Program-made: the position numbers and the translations under genes
Shown here: positions 1-12,330 of the stretch, one piece after another
How the letters are laid out: every line of letters starts with the position of its first letter
Position numbering within the stretch: the stretch's first letter is position 1
The notes under the pieces: model-generated
The model's database searches: none
What the model was told of the DNA's origin: nothing
The model's input: only the letters and a program-made list of their open reading frames with translations
Origin: Lepas anatifera
Taxonomy: Eukaryota; Arthropoda; Thecostraca; Lepadidae
Length of the DNA stretch: 64,000 nucleotides
Assembly: GCA_034440635.1 (NCBI GenBank)
Contig: JAOTON010000204.1
Coordinates: forward strand, 372,001 to 436,000
Direction: 5' to 3'

Positions 1-1629
1 CTCTTTTTAATTCGTGAATTCAGCTTTCAGTGGATACTTTTCCATTAATGAAGTTAATAACTTAATGCATAATTTACCCTGGGCGGGATAGCACCTGCTG
101 TCAGCTTTGCGTGGTTAAAGATGCTCCACATACATTTAGAATATCTTTGCATATCGATTGGTGTCATATTTTGTTCGGTTTCACGCTATGCATACTCCAC
201 TCAGGATCCCCCAGGGCGCACTCATGCCTACCCGATATATAGTTGTGTGCCCGCCTGATATGTGGTTGTGGTGTCCATTGCAACGAGAACATGATTCCTT
301 TGCCTTTAGTACTTCTCCTACGTATGACGTGCCGTCTCTGATGTAAGACTGGCGGTCCCTGCCTATGGCGTGCCATCCAGTAGCTTAAGATCAACCATTC
401 ACCAATATGTGATTGCAGCCGCCCCTGTTCCGAAACTGCCGCCCCCTCGGCAGGGAAACATATCATGTTTATGATGTGCGCCACATACCGTTACAAAATT
501 GTCGTTCTTTACTTTGACTTTCGGTCCTGTGCTTCGTATGCTTACCATCGCTTACAGAACCGGCCACTTCTTCGCTATAAACGGCTCGACATCTGCCCCT
601 AATTTGCCACCCACTCCCCTCACGGAATAAATCCTATACAATTATACGCTGCACGCCCAGTTTCTTACTCTGATGATTTTTTCTCAAAGAACGTTTTGCG
701 CCCCCTTCGCTTCCGTTTTACACCCGAAGACAAATATCGTTTTTTATGTGATAAGTACCCTCTCCGGCCAATTTTTCCCTCCAGTAACCTACCGCCCCTG
801 TAAAACATGCTGCCCCCTCCCCTCGTCAGCTGGGCCCCCAAACAAAAACCTTGGGTACGTGCCTGTGCCATGGTTCCTGTCACATAAGGTCATTGGTCGC
901 CGTTTACATGCAATTGGGGATCCTCTTGTAGGTTGCACCTTAAGATTCTGCCGATCTGGCCCAAAAAGCGCCACCTTCAGGCCCAAATGGCACCCACTCC
1001 TAATCTGTCAGAGGTGACCTAAGTGCCCTCATCCGAAAAACTGGATCCATGATATCACGAAAACCCGAATATTTGCGCTAAATATAAAATGTTTGCGCAC
1101 ACATCAGTCATGCATTTCGGCTACTAGCTGTAGATCACATGCAATTTTATATATTTATGAGAGGTACTACATTTCAATTGATGTCTGTAAAATTGTACCC
1201 ATAGATCCATCTCAAATAAGCCCGAGTACACAATTTACAGCCCTCACGTTAGATTATAACGACTCGTTCAGATATGCAACACCATGTTACACGTCCCGTC
1301 CTTCACCAGCATGTCCAGCTACCACGGCTTATGTACATTTCATACCTCTTCAAACTGTTGTTTCTGTTTTTCTGTCAGGTTCCGGCGCTCCATGGCAGTG
1401 TTCCTGATCCCACCCGCACTGAGAATTCACCCCGGACGGCCGCGCGGCGCCCCACCCTCACACGACAGGCACAACACTGCAGTCGGCTGGGTGGCGAGGC
1501 TGCCCGCGCGCCCATCCCTTGGAGAGGCTGACCATGCTGCGCCGCCGTACTCCAGCTGAGTGCAACGACCTTGGCTGCTTGGCGAAACCAGTAGGTTCAG
1601 GAGCGCGGCGGTAGCCGCCGCATAGGCAT
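1..1629. other. No recognisable gene
   Basis: Unique-looking non-coding DNA. Open frames are short, overlap on both strands and resemble no protein family I know. Nothing with exon-like codon use or splice sites was seen. Confidence 0.5.
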
Positions 1630-1912
1630 ATTCAGGATTCCGATGCGAGGGGCACTTTGATCGGGACGCCATTAGGCTCTGGAGGGGCAACTTGTTGCCC
1701 AGGGGCGCCAATTCTTACGGTGTGACCTATCCGAGGGGCGCCAAATTGCATCGTGAGGGGGCGCAATACTGCATCCTGGAGAGAGAAGCAAGGTTTCAGG
1801 GGCGCCGTGTCAGTTTAAGCTACAGTGGGTACCGGAACACGCTGTGGGGGCGCCGGCGGGGCGATGGAAGGGGGCACCAGCTCCTTTTCCTCTGGATACG
1901 CCTACCAGCAAG
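1630..1912. mobile_element. GGCGCC-rich MITE-like element, degenerate
   Basis: Contains repeated GGGGCGCC motifs and begins near a phrase (ggattccgatgcg) that resembles the internal start of elements at 11391-11598 (opposite strand), 38133-38422 and about 57115. It ends near ctctggatacgcctacca, a degraded form of the CTGGATCCGCCACTG terminus of the hAT-like MITEs here. No clean target duplication could be read, so the boundaries are approximate. Confidence 0.35.
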
Positions 1913-1981
1913 GGCCTAAGTTGAAAAATTACGCCACGGCTCCCCCAAAACTGTGCTAGGCAGCTGTGCTCAAATGAATAA

Positions 1982-2158
1982 AAGTGGCGGATCCAGGACT
2001 TTATTTCGGGGTTAGGTGGGCTGGGGGACTCGCGCCTCCCCTGCCATTGCCTCGGATCAGCCTCTGTCTGTGCATTTACTCTGTCTGTGCATTTACTATA
2101 GGCACTCTGGCATTTCAGGGGGGCTTGAGCCCCCTAGCCCTCTTTGTATCCACCACTG
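1982..2158. mobile_element. hAT-like MITE
   Basis: The termini are (a)AGTGGCGGATCCAGG on the left and a degraded inverse, TATCCACCACTG, on the right. The flanks atgaataa (1974-1981) and gtgaataa (2159-2166) match at 7 of 8 positions, as expected of an 8-bp hAT target duplication. There is no coding capacity. Related copies with the same termini lie at 50171, 57613 and 58544. Confidence 0.65.
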
Positions 2159-2260
2159 GTGAATAAGGGTAATTGTGATTTATGATTTGCTATTCTTATT
2201 ATACACTTTTTTACCTGGTTTGTTTGTTTTTTTTTATAAATTGAAAATTTATTTTTTTGA

Positions 2261-2263
2261 TTT

Positions 2264-2303
<40 letters not shown>

Positions 2304-2306
2304 AAA
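2261..2306. repeat. Perfect T23-A23 palindrome
   Basis: Twenty-three T residues are followed directly by twenty-three A residues. It abuts the 3' end of a SINE fragment on the minus strand, so half of it may be that element's homopolymer tail. Confidence 0.9.
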
Positions 2307-2420
2307 TTGTGAGGGTTTAACGACGCATTAAATGCCAAGGTTATACGGCGCTGCCACCTCTCACCCTGTTGGGAGGGATTTGGGGGATCAGACCAGATCA
2401 TTGGGACGTTCTGCATTACA
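2307..2420 (-). mobile_element. 3' fragment of tRNA-derived SINE
   Basis: On the minus strand this matches the non-tRNA body of the intact SINE at 51160-51336. Shared phrases are CAACAGGGTGAGAG, GGC(A/G)(G/A)CGCCGT and the terminal CGTTAAACCC. The tRNA-like head is missing, so this is a 5'-truncated copy, older than the one at 51 kb judging from its mismatches. Confidence 0.7.
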
Positions 2421-3353
2421 CTGAGGTGCAGCAGCGGTGACGGTTTTTTTCGGTTAGGGGTAAATCAGGAACTTTTGCAAGAACTTCACAAGTCGATGGT
2501 TCTTACAAATGAACGGTTACAATAATTGCAAGAGCTCGGAATTCCATGTCTACACAGGAAGCACCAGCAGCAAGGGTGAGTAGGTATTTAGGGGAAAGTG
2601 TCCTTATTACACACACGTAAGGGAAAAATCGCAATTGCTCAAAGATGGAGCAATCCTGGATCACAAAACTTTGCAATGTCCTAGCTCAATGTTTTGCCTG
2701 ACCTCTGCCAGGATGAGAAAGTTTCAGCTGTCATGGTCATTGCTCAGGAACAGTTTCCCAACAGCCTGCATTCGTGCGTAGTTAGGAACAGGGTGGCTTA
2801 CTGCGCCTTTCATCTGCTCCTGACACCTGTTACTGACATTATTTAAGACATCTGAACATCGTATTATCGTATTGTATTGTATGACGTTATGTTATGTTTC
2901 AGTTATATTTCATTTAATTCATTTTTATTCGATTTTTTACACTTTATTTTCAAATACTAAAGCTTAGCGTGGCACGTCTAAAAATGCAAGCAATAGAAAA
3001 CAGTGGCGGCGGAACGTTTTCGTCCAAGGGGGCACCTTCAATGGGGTCCATCTAATCGGCGAAAATTTTTTCTAAAGGATCGTTGTACGGTGAATTTCAC
3101 AGAAATCATAACTACTTTATCCTAGGGTAGAATACATGACATTTTCCTAACGTCACCTACTTCGACTTTGAAAAAATTGGGTAGGTACACATTTACCATC
3201 CAGAGATAAATGCTTACTCGCTGATCGTTAGTGATAGACAATGCCTAAGAAAAAGATGTGGAGCAGAATGCAGATTTCTAACTTTTAGCCTTGTTTCGTT
3301 TTAAGTCATCTTAGAGGGAAAAAATACACCTTGTGTGCGGCTAGAGTTGTATT
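2421..3353. other. No recognisable gene; MITE-like start at 3001
   Basis: Mostly AT-rich non-coding sequence. At 3001 the phrase cagtggcggcggaacg looks like a hAT-like MITE terminus, but I could not find a matching right end or target duplication. Confidence 0.4.
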
Positions 3354-4208
3354 TCAACACGTGCATTGACGGGGGTCTGAGCCACCTTCGCTTTGACGGG
3401 GGGAGGGGCGGGTACCCGCCCCGTCCCTAAGATCTTGAGAACCACGCTAGATAGCGAAAAACGGTAAACGGCGTTGGTTAGCCCATCCTTTATGGAAATA
3501 TATGAACCATATTTTGTCAGGTCATACTTAAGGTCACTAGAGGTCAAGACATGCCGTTGTAGGGATAGCATTTAAATGAAGGTTTTCGGTCATTACATCT
3601 GAGCAAGTAAAGATATAGCAAAACAGTTTAGACCATTGCAATCCTCGCAGCAAGCCGAATTGAATGATTTGTTATGTGACTTGATAGGTCAAATCATGTC
3701 CAATATATGATTTTTCCTAACTTAAAGTCAGGTAAGGCCAAATTAGGTCAAATGCTTAGCATTGGAGCCGCAAAGACAAGAAAACCCTAATGCTGTTAAA
3801 ATAAACGCTCAATCACCATCCATCACTATGTTATTTAGTTAAAACCATATTTTCCTATGTATTTCCGAAGGGGAGGTCATGGCTCGTACCTGACCTTAGG
3901 TCATCGATATAAAAATACCGGAGCATATTGTAAAAAACTCGGTAAGCCCATTATGTGACATGAGTTTCAATCGGGTAGGTTCACCCCTCTTCTGACTTAT
4001 GCTATCTTAAACTTTTTTAAGGTCAGGTCACTTGACCTGTACTGGTGACCTGACCTGAGATGACCTAAACTTACAATTTTGAAAAAAGTTGTAAAAGGAT
4101 CAAGGAAGAGGTATGCCAAGTACGGTGGCGCTGCGCGCCGCCGCTTTTATGCTGTCTCCAAAAAAAACCAAGGAGCGGGAACCCGCCCCCTGTCAATGCG
4201 CCTGTTAA
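3354..4208 (-). mobile_element. TTAA-bounded non-autonomous element, copy E1
   Basis: The right edge is TTAA (4205-4208), followed inward on the minus strand by caggcgcattgacaggggg and a GC-rich GCGGGTTCCCGC palindrome. The left edge is TCAA (a mutated TTAA) then cacgtgcattgacggggg, with the same motif repeated after a spacer (ctttgacgggg). Termini and internal wording match copy E4 at 38845-39676 in the opposite orientation. The interior has many AGGTCA/TGACCT words. No transposase is encoded; the family is non-autonomous and its mobilising enzyme is unknown (TTAA targets are typical of piggyBac). Confidence 0.7.
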
Positions 4209-4933
4209 TACACTCGTCCACAGAAAAAGTAATTCGGCGACAAATTTTGCTCCGGCGAACAAGGAGCAGACGAAAAATACATCCATCTCCGCATTTGTTT
4301 GCCCCTAGAGTATAACCTGGACACGCACATCTAGACACGGGCCTATGAACTGATCAAACCGGTTAAAATCATTATGAAAAATTTATGAAACTGATAACTT
4401 ATATCGAAATTTTTTATAATTCATGTGTTAAAACAGAAATTTCCCCGAAATATTTTAGATTATCTGTACATATGGCATTTCCTATAGTCTAGACATGCCT
4501 AAGGCTATCTCACTGATCGTCTCTTACCAAGCACAAGTGCACCAATTCTAATAAATATTAGACGTGTTTCGGTCCCAGGGGTTTACGGCCTAGCGCGAAA
4601 TGATTGCGGCAAGCTACAGGGCCGAGCCGACACGCCGAGAGCTCGAAAAGAAATGTACATGCTTCTAGAGCTATTTCAACCCGATTATCGGAAACTAATT
4701 TATTATCACGATCGTCACTTTATGATCTTCAGAACAAGCGTTTCATTTAAGAATTTGATAGAATTAAGGAACCCATTTATTTGGATTGATGATCCAAGCC
4801 ATAAAACAGTGACATAAGAAAATTGTACACAGTTTTCCGGTGTGATTAAAAAAATCTGGTGTTTTTAGGGGGTAGCCCGGCTCCCCCTTGTTAAATCTAG
4901 TGTCACTGCAGGGGAAGCCCAGTAAATACGGAC
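4209..4933. other. No recognisable gene
   Basis: Spacer between two TTAA elements. No exon, repeat or RNA gene was recognised. Confidence 0.5.
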
Positions 4934-5920
4934 TTAACCCGCGCCCCACCGGGGGTCCAGCACCACCTTCGCCCCACCGGGGCCGATGGCCCCCCTCTAA
5001 CTCCGACAATATTGGGGTTAGCGCAAAAGAAAGCTCGCGTGAATTCAGTAAGAAATTACTTCACATGTTTAAGCGCTCAGGTCAATGGCTTGACCTCCAG
5101 AGGTCAACTTAGGTCACAATAGGCTATGTTCGCTAAAATATGCAATGCTTAAGAAAACTGGGCATAACTCCTATGCTATTAGAGCTATTGAGATCTGGTA
5201 AAGTACATTTGATAGGAAAATGCCAGACCTTTTTCCGCTATGTGGACCGTAATGACCTCCCGCCAACCTTCAGAGGTCACCCCGTGACCTAATATGACCT
5301 CAGGTCACGAAAGCTCAGAAAGTGACCTTGTCGTATATCAAATGAAAGAGTCAGTGACGAGACATACACGATGATGTTTGATTCAGCGCTCTAGATTGAT
5401 TAGGTCAAAAGTTAATGTCAACATACTGTTTTGCCCCTTAGTGACCTTGGATGACGTTGGAGAGGTCAAAGGGAATTTATGGCCCCTGGGATCCGTGAAG
5501 GGGTGTCCAAGACCGCTTTTCTGAGCAATCTGAGCATTTGCAATCGTTTTTGTGACTTTTAGAGCATAAGACAGCTTTTCCCATGCTTTTTCAATGGGGA
5601 GGTCACCTCGTGATCTGACCTCAGGTCACGAAAAAAATTCCCGGATATACACCTTGTAGAACCTGGAGAGGTCATGAAGTGTAGGAAGTTTCAAATTGAT
5701 CGACTGAGAAATTTAGCTCTTATAGAGCTCAAAATTTGACCTAGCTTGATCTCACCTGGTGACCTGACCCTGGGTGACCCGGGGAAAAAATTCAAGGATG
5801 ATGGAAAAATGATGGGGCGAGAGATAGAGCCCTCAACTGCGGTGCTGCGTCTCGTCGTTTTCTGCTATCCCGAAAAAAACCTTAGGGGACCATCGATGGC
5901 CCCGGTGGGGCGAGGGTTAA
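4934..5920 (-). mobile_element. TTAA-bounded non-autonomous element, copy E2
   Basis: TTAA at 4934-4937 and 5917-5920. On the left, the motif CGCCCCACCGGGG occurs twice, separated by a spacer containing caccacctt; this doubled terminus marks the 3' end, so the copy is on the minus strand. The right edge carries one copy (ccccggtggggcgaggg). The interior has numerous AGGTCA/TGACCT words, for example around 5270-5310 and 5600-5630. No coding capacity. Confidence 0.7.
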
Positions 5921-7225
5921 CCAATCACGATTTTTTCCGATTAACTAAGGAACTTTTACGGGCTACTTTTTAAGTCTTACATGCCATTTCTGGTAGGTCT
6001 AGAGCTACGCTCCTCATCCACCACCACCTCAAAGCGGCCTAGTGTTTTCGCTCTCAGTGCTGAAGCAAATGATTCAAGCCATTAGCATCAACATTAACAA
6101 CTAAAAGCTGCTTGGCCGGGTCACAATGGAAGAATATGAACTTGGTGGCCAAAATATAGGCTAGAATAGACAGAAAAGACCAAACGGTTTACGTTATAAA
6201 TGGGCATCACCACCAGTAAAATGTGAAGGGCCAAGTAACTTACCACCTCCTGCTGACTAGAAAACCTCACTTCTATAATCCAAAACTCTTCGGATTCGGG
6301 CTGCTTGATACCTTCAAGCTTTTCTCCAGTTTGACTAAAATGGGAGAATTTTCACTAACATTAGCGGGCAGCAGGGGTGGAGATCTCTTTCAAACCAGGG
6401 GGGGTCCCGGTCCGGTCGGGGCCGCAGGAGTGGATGTTTTTAGTAAGAAAAACGAAGACACTAAAGTTCGAGCAATACCTATAAATACCGCATGAAACCG
6501 TATGGTGGTAGGATTTTTACACGAGCCGGATCATGGCTTCCTCAAGAGGTAAAGCCGGCATGCACATCTCAACACAATTCGAGCATTCAATCACATTTTT
6601 CAGGAAACTCGAAATGAGGTACGGGTCCAAACCTTTGCCGTTGAGCTGATCTTTGAAAGGACATCGATTATAACATACCGTGCGCTTTTTAATCTGGTCC
6701 TCAATGAAAATATTTTAGCAGCAAACATCAGCGTGTGAAATGAAAATACTTTCAATGCTCAAGCCTAGCGTATTCCCCTTCTGAAAATTATTATGATCCC
6801 AGCAGTTGGTGCATCGTTATAGCCCATAACGATTGTTACAATATAAATATTTTGATGATATCAATAAATCGCCAACAAATCTGAAGCATGCTACAATATG
6901 GCGTTAGATAGGTTCAGTATGTTGTTTCTGCAAAATTGGCACATTTTTACGCTCTTCGTCCCACTCCCTCTCTCATTCTATGATTTCCCCTAAAATTCCC
7001 AGATAAAAAACTGCACCATACATCAAATGAAATTTTATAAAACAAAATGACTCCACGAAAGTGTGTTCCTTGAATGTGTGGAAAACTTTAAAGCTTTCAT
7101 TAAACCACTTTTTTGATACTTTTCTCACCGGCTTTTGAGAGTGGGAGAGGACGGAGTATGTTTCCCCCTCCCCCACCACCACTTTTCACGCAGGGCCCAT
7201 CACGCTGTCCCAAGTACTGAAATCA
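5921..7225. other. No recognisable gene
   Basis: Non-coding. The 6360-6480 stretch is GC-rich (caggggggggtccc-like wording) and may be part of an old element, but no termini could be defined. Confidence 0.45.
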
Positions 7226-7440
7226 TGATATGGGGCCAGGTGGCCTCGTGGCTTAGTTGCCAGTCTTCAGATCGGATAGCATGGATTGACGTGGGTTCAA
7301 TCCCCACAGCAGGAAACCGCCTTCCGTGTCCGATCTAACTCAGTGGAGAGAATCCTTAAACACCCTCGACAATACGCCCTGTAATTGGGCAAGTGTGCCT
7401 GTTGGGAGTGGTCCTAGTAAAATAAAACTAAATAAATAGC
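7226..7440 (+). mobile_element. tRNA-derived SINE, family 2
   Basis: The tRNA-like head contains box A (tggcttagttg, about 7250) and box B (gggttcaatccc, about 7297). A unique body follows (tctaactcagtggagagaatcc ... ggagtggtcctag) and the 3' end is A-rich (taaaataaaactaaataaata). The body differs from the SINE at 51 kb, so this is a separate family. It is non-coding; pol III transcription is inferred from the box A/B arrangement. Confidence 0.7.
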
Positions 7441-7499
7441 GAATGACAAAGAGCGGATCTCCTGCAAACATACCAATGACAACCAAAATTTCTTTCCGA

Positions 7500-10160
7500 T
7501 ACCTGACTGTGCACAGACGCCCAATTTGGTCTCTCAGGGCCCTTCACTGGCTCAGGGATCCCGAGATCAAGCCAGAAACCCCCTGCAAAATAAAATCAAT
7601 TTTCAGTGGGCCCCAGGCCAGCTAAATGGGCCCAGCACCAATCCAGAGTGTCAGAGAATCTAAGGGCACCAAAAAGCTCAGGGGCCTCAAATCAGCACAA
7701 TATGCCCAGACAAACTAATTGGATCCCTACCATTTAAACGGGCCCAATGCCACTTCAATGGACACCAATCCAGCTAGGGCCCTAGGACCAAGTCAGGAAC
7801 CTCTTACATAATTCCTCTCAGGGGCCCTAGACTAGCTCAGGACTTCCTTTGAAATTCTACCTCAGGGACCCTTTATTGCTTAGGGGCCCCAAACCAGCTT
7901 GAGGCTCAATATCATTCCAGTAAGCTCATGTGCAATGCTCTCCCAAGGACCCAGAACAGCCAAGATGCCTTCTGCCAAACTCCCTCTCAGGAGGTCCAAG
8001 CCAACTCAGGGGTCCCAAGACCCGCGTAGGGGCTTAACCATCTAAACAAGACCTAAATTAGCACAGGGGGCCCAGCACTAGCTCACGGGGCCAAGCTTCA
8101 ACCCAGGGGGCGCAGACACGTTAAAGGGGCCCAAAAGCAGCTCAGGAGGCCCATACAAACTAGGACGGCCAGACCAGCTGGGTGCCTCAACGAACTCACG
8201 AAGCCCCAAATAAGCGCAAGGGGTCGGAAAACAAGCCAAGAAAGGCCCTTGCGTTAAACAGATCCGATACTAATCCAGGGGGCACTTGTAAGCTCAAGGG
8301 ATACTAATCCAGCTAAGGGCCATAGGACCGAGTCAAAAACCTCTTATGTAGCTCCTCTCAGGGGCCCTTACCATCTAAGGTGACCCCAAACCAGCGTGCA
8401 CCCCAAGACAAAGTCATTAAGCACCTGTATAAAACCCTCCCAAAATCCCAGATCAGCCCAGGGACCCCTTGCAAGACTCCCTCTCAGGAGGCCCAAACTT
8501 AACCCAGGGAGCACAAGATCAGCTGAGAGGGCCCATACCAGTTAAGAGGTTCCGGACCAGATAAGGGGCCCCTGACGGCTAAAAAGGGCCAGTGCCAGCA
8601 CCGGGGTTTCAAGATCATCGACAGTAACCCTGAACATTTAAAAGGGCCTCAGATCAGCTCAGGGGCCAGGCCCACTGTGAGGGCCCTAAATCGACTCAAC
8701 AGGTCCAGAAAAGCTCAGGGGGCCAGACCAGTTGGGCCTCTGACGATTGCAAGAGACCTAGATCAGCACAATATGGCCCGGACAAGCTAAAATGTCCATA
8801 CCCGTTTAAAGGGCCACATGCACGTTTTAAGGGGCACCAATCCACCTAGGGGCCTTACGACCAGGCCAGGGACCTCTTAAGTGAATCCTCTCAGGGGCCC
8901 TAGACCAGTTCATGGTCCCTGAGCCAGCTCAGGGTCTAAGAACGAGCCAGTAAGCTCATGTGCAATATCCTCTCGCGGCCTCCGAACAGCTCAGAGGCTT
9001 CCTGCAAAACTCCATCTCCGGCGGCTCAAAACTAACTCAGGGGGCCCAAGACCAACTAATACCAGATAACGGGTACCGACAAACGTAGCGTGCTCCGGTG
9101 CCAACACATGGGTTTCAAGATCAGTATGGGGCCTGGTTATCTAAAGGATCCAGATCAGCTGAGGGGACTCACTATCACGTCAGAGGACCCATCAACAACT
9201 CAAGGAGCCCAGGCCTGTCCATGGACCCCAAAGGCGCTCAGGAGGTCCAGATAAACCCAGAGGACGATACCGACTGGGAGCCTCTAGCTCAAGCCTCCTA
9301 TACAATAGTCTCTCAGGGGTCCTCTGAACAGCTCAGGGGCCCCTAGTGAAGCTCCACCTCGGTAGGCATAAAGCCAACTCAGGGGTTCCAGAACATCTCG
9401 GGGGTTCCAGAACATCTCAGGGTCCCGAAACTATCTGAGGGAGGCCCCTTGCCAATTCAGAAGGGTCGGACAAGATAAAGGGCCCCCAAAGAGCTCAGGG
9501 CTGAGTCAAGCACAGAACAGCCCAAGGGCCCCTGCGAAATTTTGATCTCAGAAGGCACAAGTTCAACTCGGGGGGTGCAGACCAGCTCAGGGGTCCGAAA
9601 ACCACCTGATAGGCCCCATAAAAGTTAAGGGGCGCCGGACCAAATAAGAGGCGCACGATGACCTCAGGGGCTCATGTCCCATTCTTAGGGGTCCCGTTTA
9701 GCCCAGGCTTCTCCTGATAACTGCAGGGGACCCGACCATGCAGTGACGGCGGAAGGTTCGAATTTAAGGGGGCATCGTGGATTTTTCAATCATTTTCTTT
9801 CCAGTCAAGGGTTAGTGTCAAAATTGTTTATTTAAGGGGAACCGTGCCCTGGTACCCCTCCCCCTCCAGTTCCGCCACCCATGCAACTATGTAAAGGGCC
9901 CAGACCAGCTGAACACCATCCCAGGGGTCTAAACCAGTTGGATGCCTAAGCCTATTTCAGGGACTGCAAACCATCTTAACTTCACGGGATCTCATAACTC
10001 CTAAAGGAGCTAGCTCAGCGGGGAAGGGGAGGCAACACTAACACGTGAGCTCCACGCCAATTTAGAGGCCCAGTCAAGCCAAGAGTCCCTGAATCAGCTC
10101 AAGGAGCGCCAAATCAACTCAGGGGCCCCTTACCAGCGCCGGGGTCGTAACACCGCTCGG
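7500..10160. repeat. Degenerate CAGGGGCCC satellite with ~0.53-kb higher-order period
   Basis: Hundreds of variants of an AGCTCAGGGGCCC word occur about every 20-40 bases. A longer order is superimposed. The phrase (c/t)aatcca(g/c)cta(g/a)ggg recurs at 7766, 8305 and 8838 (steps of 539 and 533 bp). The phrase tcc(c/a)(t/c)ctc(a/c/g)gg recurs at 7981, 8478, 9012 and 9353. Periodicity shortens and decays toward the right end. A MITE interrupts it at about 9741-9880. ORFs inside are by-products of the repeat. Confidence 0.85.
9741..9880. mobile_element. Short MITE inside the satellite
   Basis: Runs from cagtgacggcggaagg to ccagttccgccaccc and breaks the satellite pattern. Its interior is the reverse complement of the element at 10448-10607; both share the tgactggaaagaaa phrase and flanking GGTACC words. 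The target duplication is ambiguous (ccatgcag versus ccatgcaa). Confidence 0.6.
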
Positions 10161-10447
10161 AGACCTAACACACGAAGTTCATGGGGTCTTAAAGTGCCCC
10201 ACCTGTTTTTCCAAGGTGACTGGAGACCCGTTAGCTGCCAGAATACGCTGCTAGGCCACATTGGAGAGAACGCATGAGTGCGTCAATTGGTGAGCAAATT
10301 TCAACAATTGGTCCAATTGTGTTTTATTTATAGGCTTTTAAATTCCTATTTATATTTTGGGACCGTCACAATCGCGTGGTCCTAGTCCGCACTAGTTCGC
10401 CTGCACTGTAGACCGAGTGGTGACGTAATAACGTCATATATTATTGC

Positions 10448-10607
10448 CACTGGTGGTACAACTGGGTGGAAGGGGGCACCGGGGCATGGTACCCCCCCTT
10501 TAATAAAAAATTGTAACACTGGCCCTATGGCGATGACTGGAAAGAAATGGGATGAAAAGTCCATGGTACCCCACCTCCCCTTAGATGCAGACGTTCTGCC
10601 GTCCTTG
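10448..10607. mobile_element. hAT-like MITE with perfect 8-bp duplication
   Basis: Flanked on both sides by attattgc (10440-10447 and 10608-10615). It begins cactggtggtac and ends gtccttg. The interior is homologous, in opposite orientation, to the MITE at 9741-9880. It is inserted inside element E7. No coding capacity. Confidence 0.75.
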
Positions 10608-10904
10608 ATTATTGCTAACAATTAGGCTAAAATTACGTCACTATATTAAAGATGGCCAGGCTCTAAAGTACGTTTTACTTTTCCTTTAAATCGTTTTGAA
10701 TTTAAATTCTACCTCCATGCATTAGAGGTAGACAAAGGAGCTAAGCTCAGAGCGCCTATTCAGGAACCATAAATAATAAGAGCATGTCATATAATCGGGT
10801 TATATGTCAAAGTCACCTCAAAGAAAGGTCAAAGTCATATGTCAATGTCATTGACCCCAGTGTTCCGGACAGATGACATTACTCAGTAGAAGGTAGGGAG
10901 GATT

Positions 10905-12330
10905 AGGCAATTGCGCCCTGAGATAAATGCGCCCTCCCTGTACTGAGCAGGCTATTGGTTTAGTACCAGCTGTTGATTGAAGTGTGCCCGCTCTCAAAAC
11001 GTTTTTCCGGTGTCATCACACATGGTAGGATGTGCTCCGCGCGAAATCGTATCTCCTCAAATACTGATTTCTTATCCAAAATAGCATTCCTTAAAGCCTA
11101 AAAATAAGATTGGTTTCGTTAAGATGGTGGGGATGATTCCCGCCCTTAGGTTTATTTAACTCTTATTTGAAGGTTTTCGACGGTGTACCTTAGTGTCGTG
11201 CTTAAGACCTTTCGGTTGTAAAGCCGCATATTTTAATGCGCCATAGGTAAATGCGCCCGTGGGCGCAATTCCTAAGGTGGGCGCATTTTAACATCCATGC
11301 ATATCTGAAGAAGTAATGTTGCTGCATTCGATGAATCGCCGGGAAAACCCTCGTCACCAGCTGAAATAGATTTCTCCTCGTAATTACAAACAGGCGGATC
11401 CGGGGCGGGGTGCACGTGCCCCCTTCCTGATCGATCCTCGGCGCCCCCTGAAGGTCTGGCACCCCTGAAATATCGCTTCCCCATGATGTGAAATCGGCGC
11501 CCACCGATAGGATTTGGCGCCACCTATGATTTTGCCGGTAAAGTGGCGCCCTGGTCCGGTGGCGCCCCCTCGATCGGCAATCCTGGATCCGCGTATGTAT
11601 TACAGTTTCCATGTGGACTCTCTCCTGTGGCTGAAATGGGCGCCAATGACCTCCGTTGTGGCATGCACTAAACCCCAAATATGACGATGTGGCTGAAAAG
11701 CTAACAGCTTTCTCCCTGGCAAACTGTTGTCCTGTTTTCCGCATCCCAGCTTCGTAATTAATTTGATGCATAAGTTCCGCCCCTTGGTAGGTTGGTGGCG
11801 TGATCGGTGACCTTCGATCGCGGGGGATTCGGCGGGCTCGGTTTTTCTGTTCGGGACAACTGTGTAACGAACATTCGTTGTAACGTTGCTTACGTTTTTA
11901 AACATTCTTTGACGAAGTATGTAGGAAGGTAAGTCGCGGGATATTGTGGAAGACTGATTAGTAATTTTAACACCACTGGCGGGTCGGATCCGCCTGAACG
12001 TGTGGGGGACACGGAGCCAAATCGTGAACGTGGTTTTTAAGAAGTTTGGGAGGCAAGGAGGGCAACGGAGGGTTTGGGGGTGGGGGTGGGGGCTTTTCCG
12101 ATTCTCCCCTGGCTCCGCCAGTGCCGTGGAATGATAAAGCATGAAGAAGTTTAATGCATCAACAAATTGTATGGAATGACTACTTTAGGGCTTAAACAGG
12201 CGATATGTGTATTTTCTAACTCGCGATCTTATTTTTTCAATCCTTGAAATGCATGAATTAGGTGGGCGCATTTGAATCTATTGGCCTACACTGGGCGCAT
12301 TTATCGAACAGTTTTGAAAATGCGCCCTTT
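10905..12330. mobile_element. Insertion with GCGCATTT-type inverted ends
   Basis: Sequence absent from the E8 relative. Near the left edge is gataaatgcgccc(tccc)tgta (about 10921); near the right edge, on the minus strand, is gataaatgcgcccagtgta (about 12307 inward). These resemble terminal inverted repeats. A further gcgcatt motif occurs at 11236-11290. Frames of up to 189 codons exist here, but they match no family I recognise and overlap on both strands. Boundaries are approximate. Confidence 0.4.
11391..11598. mobile_element. GGCGCC-rich hAT-like MITE, nested
   Basis: Starts caggcggatccgg and ends ctggatccgcgtatgt. Flanks attacaaa and attacagt match at 6 of 8. The interior carries repeated ggcgcc words shared, inverted, with 38133-38422. 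It sits within the insertion that splits E7, giving three levels of nesting. Confidence 0.5.

Noticed and set aside
11202..11771. 189-codon minus-strand ORF
   Set aside because: It crosses a MITE boundary and matches no family, and overlapping frames exist on the same strand; most likely chance.
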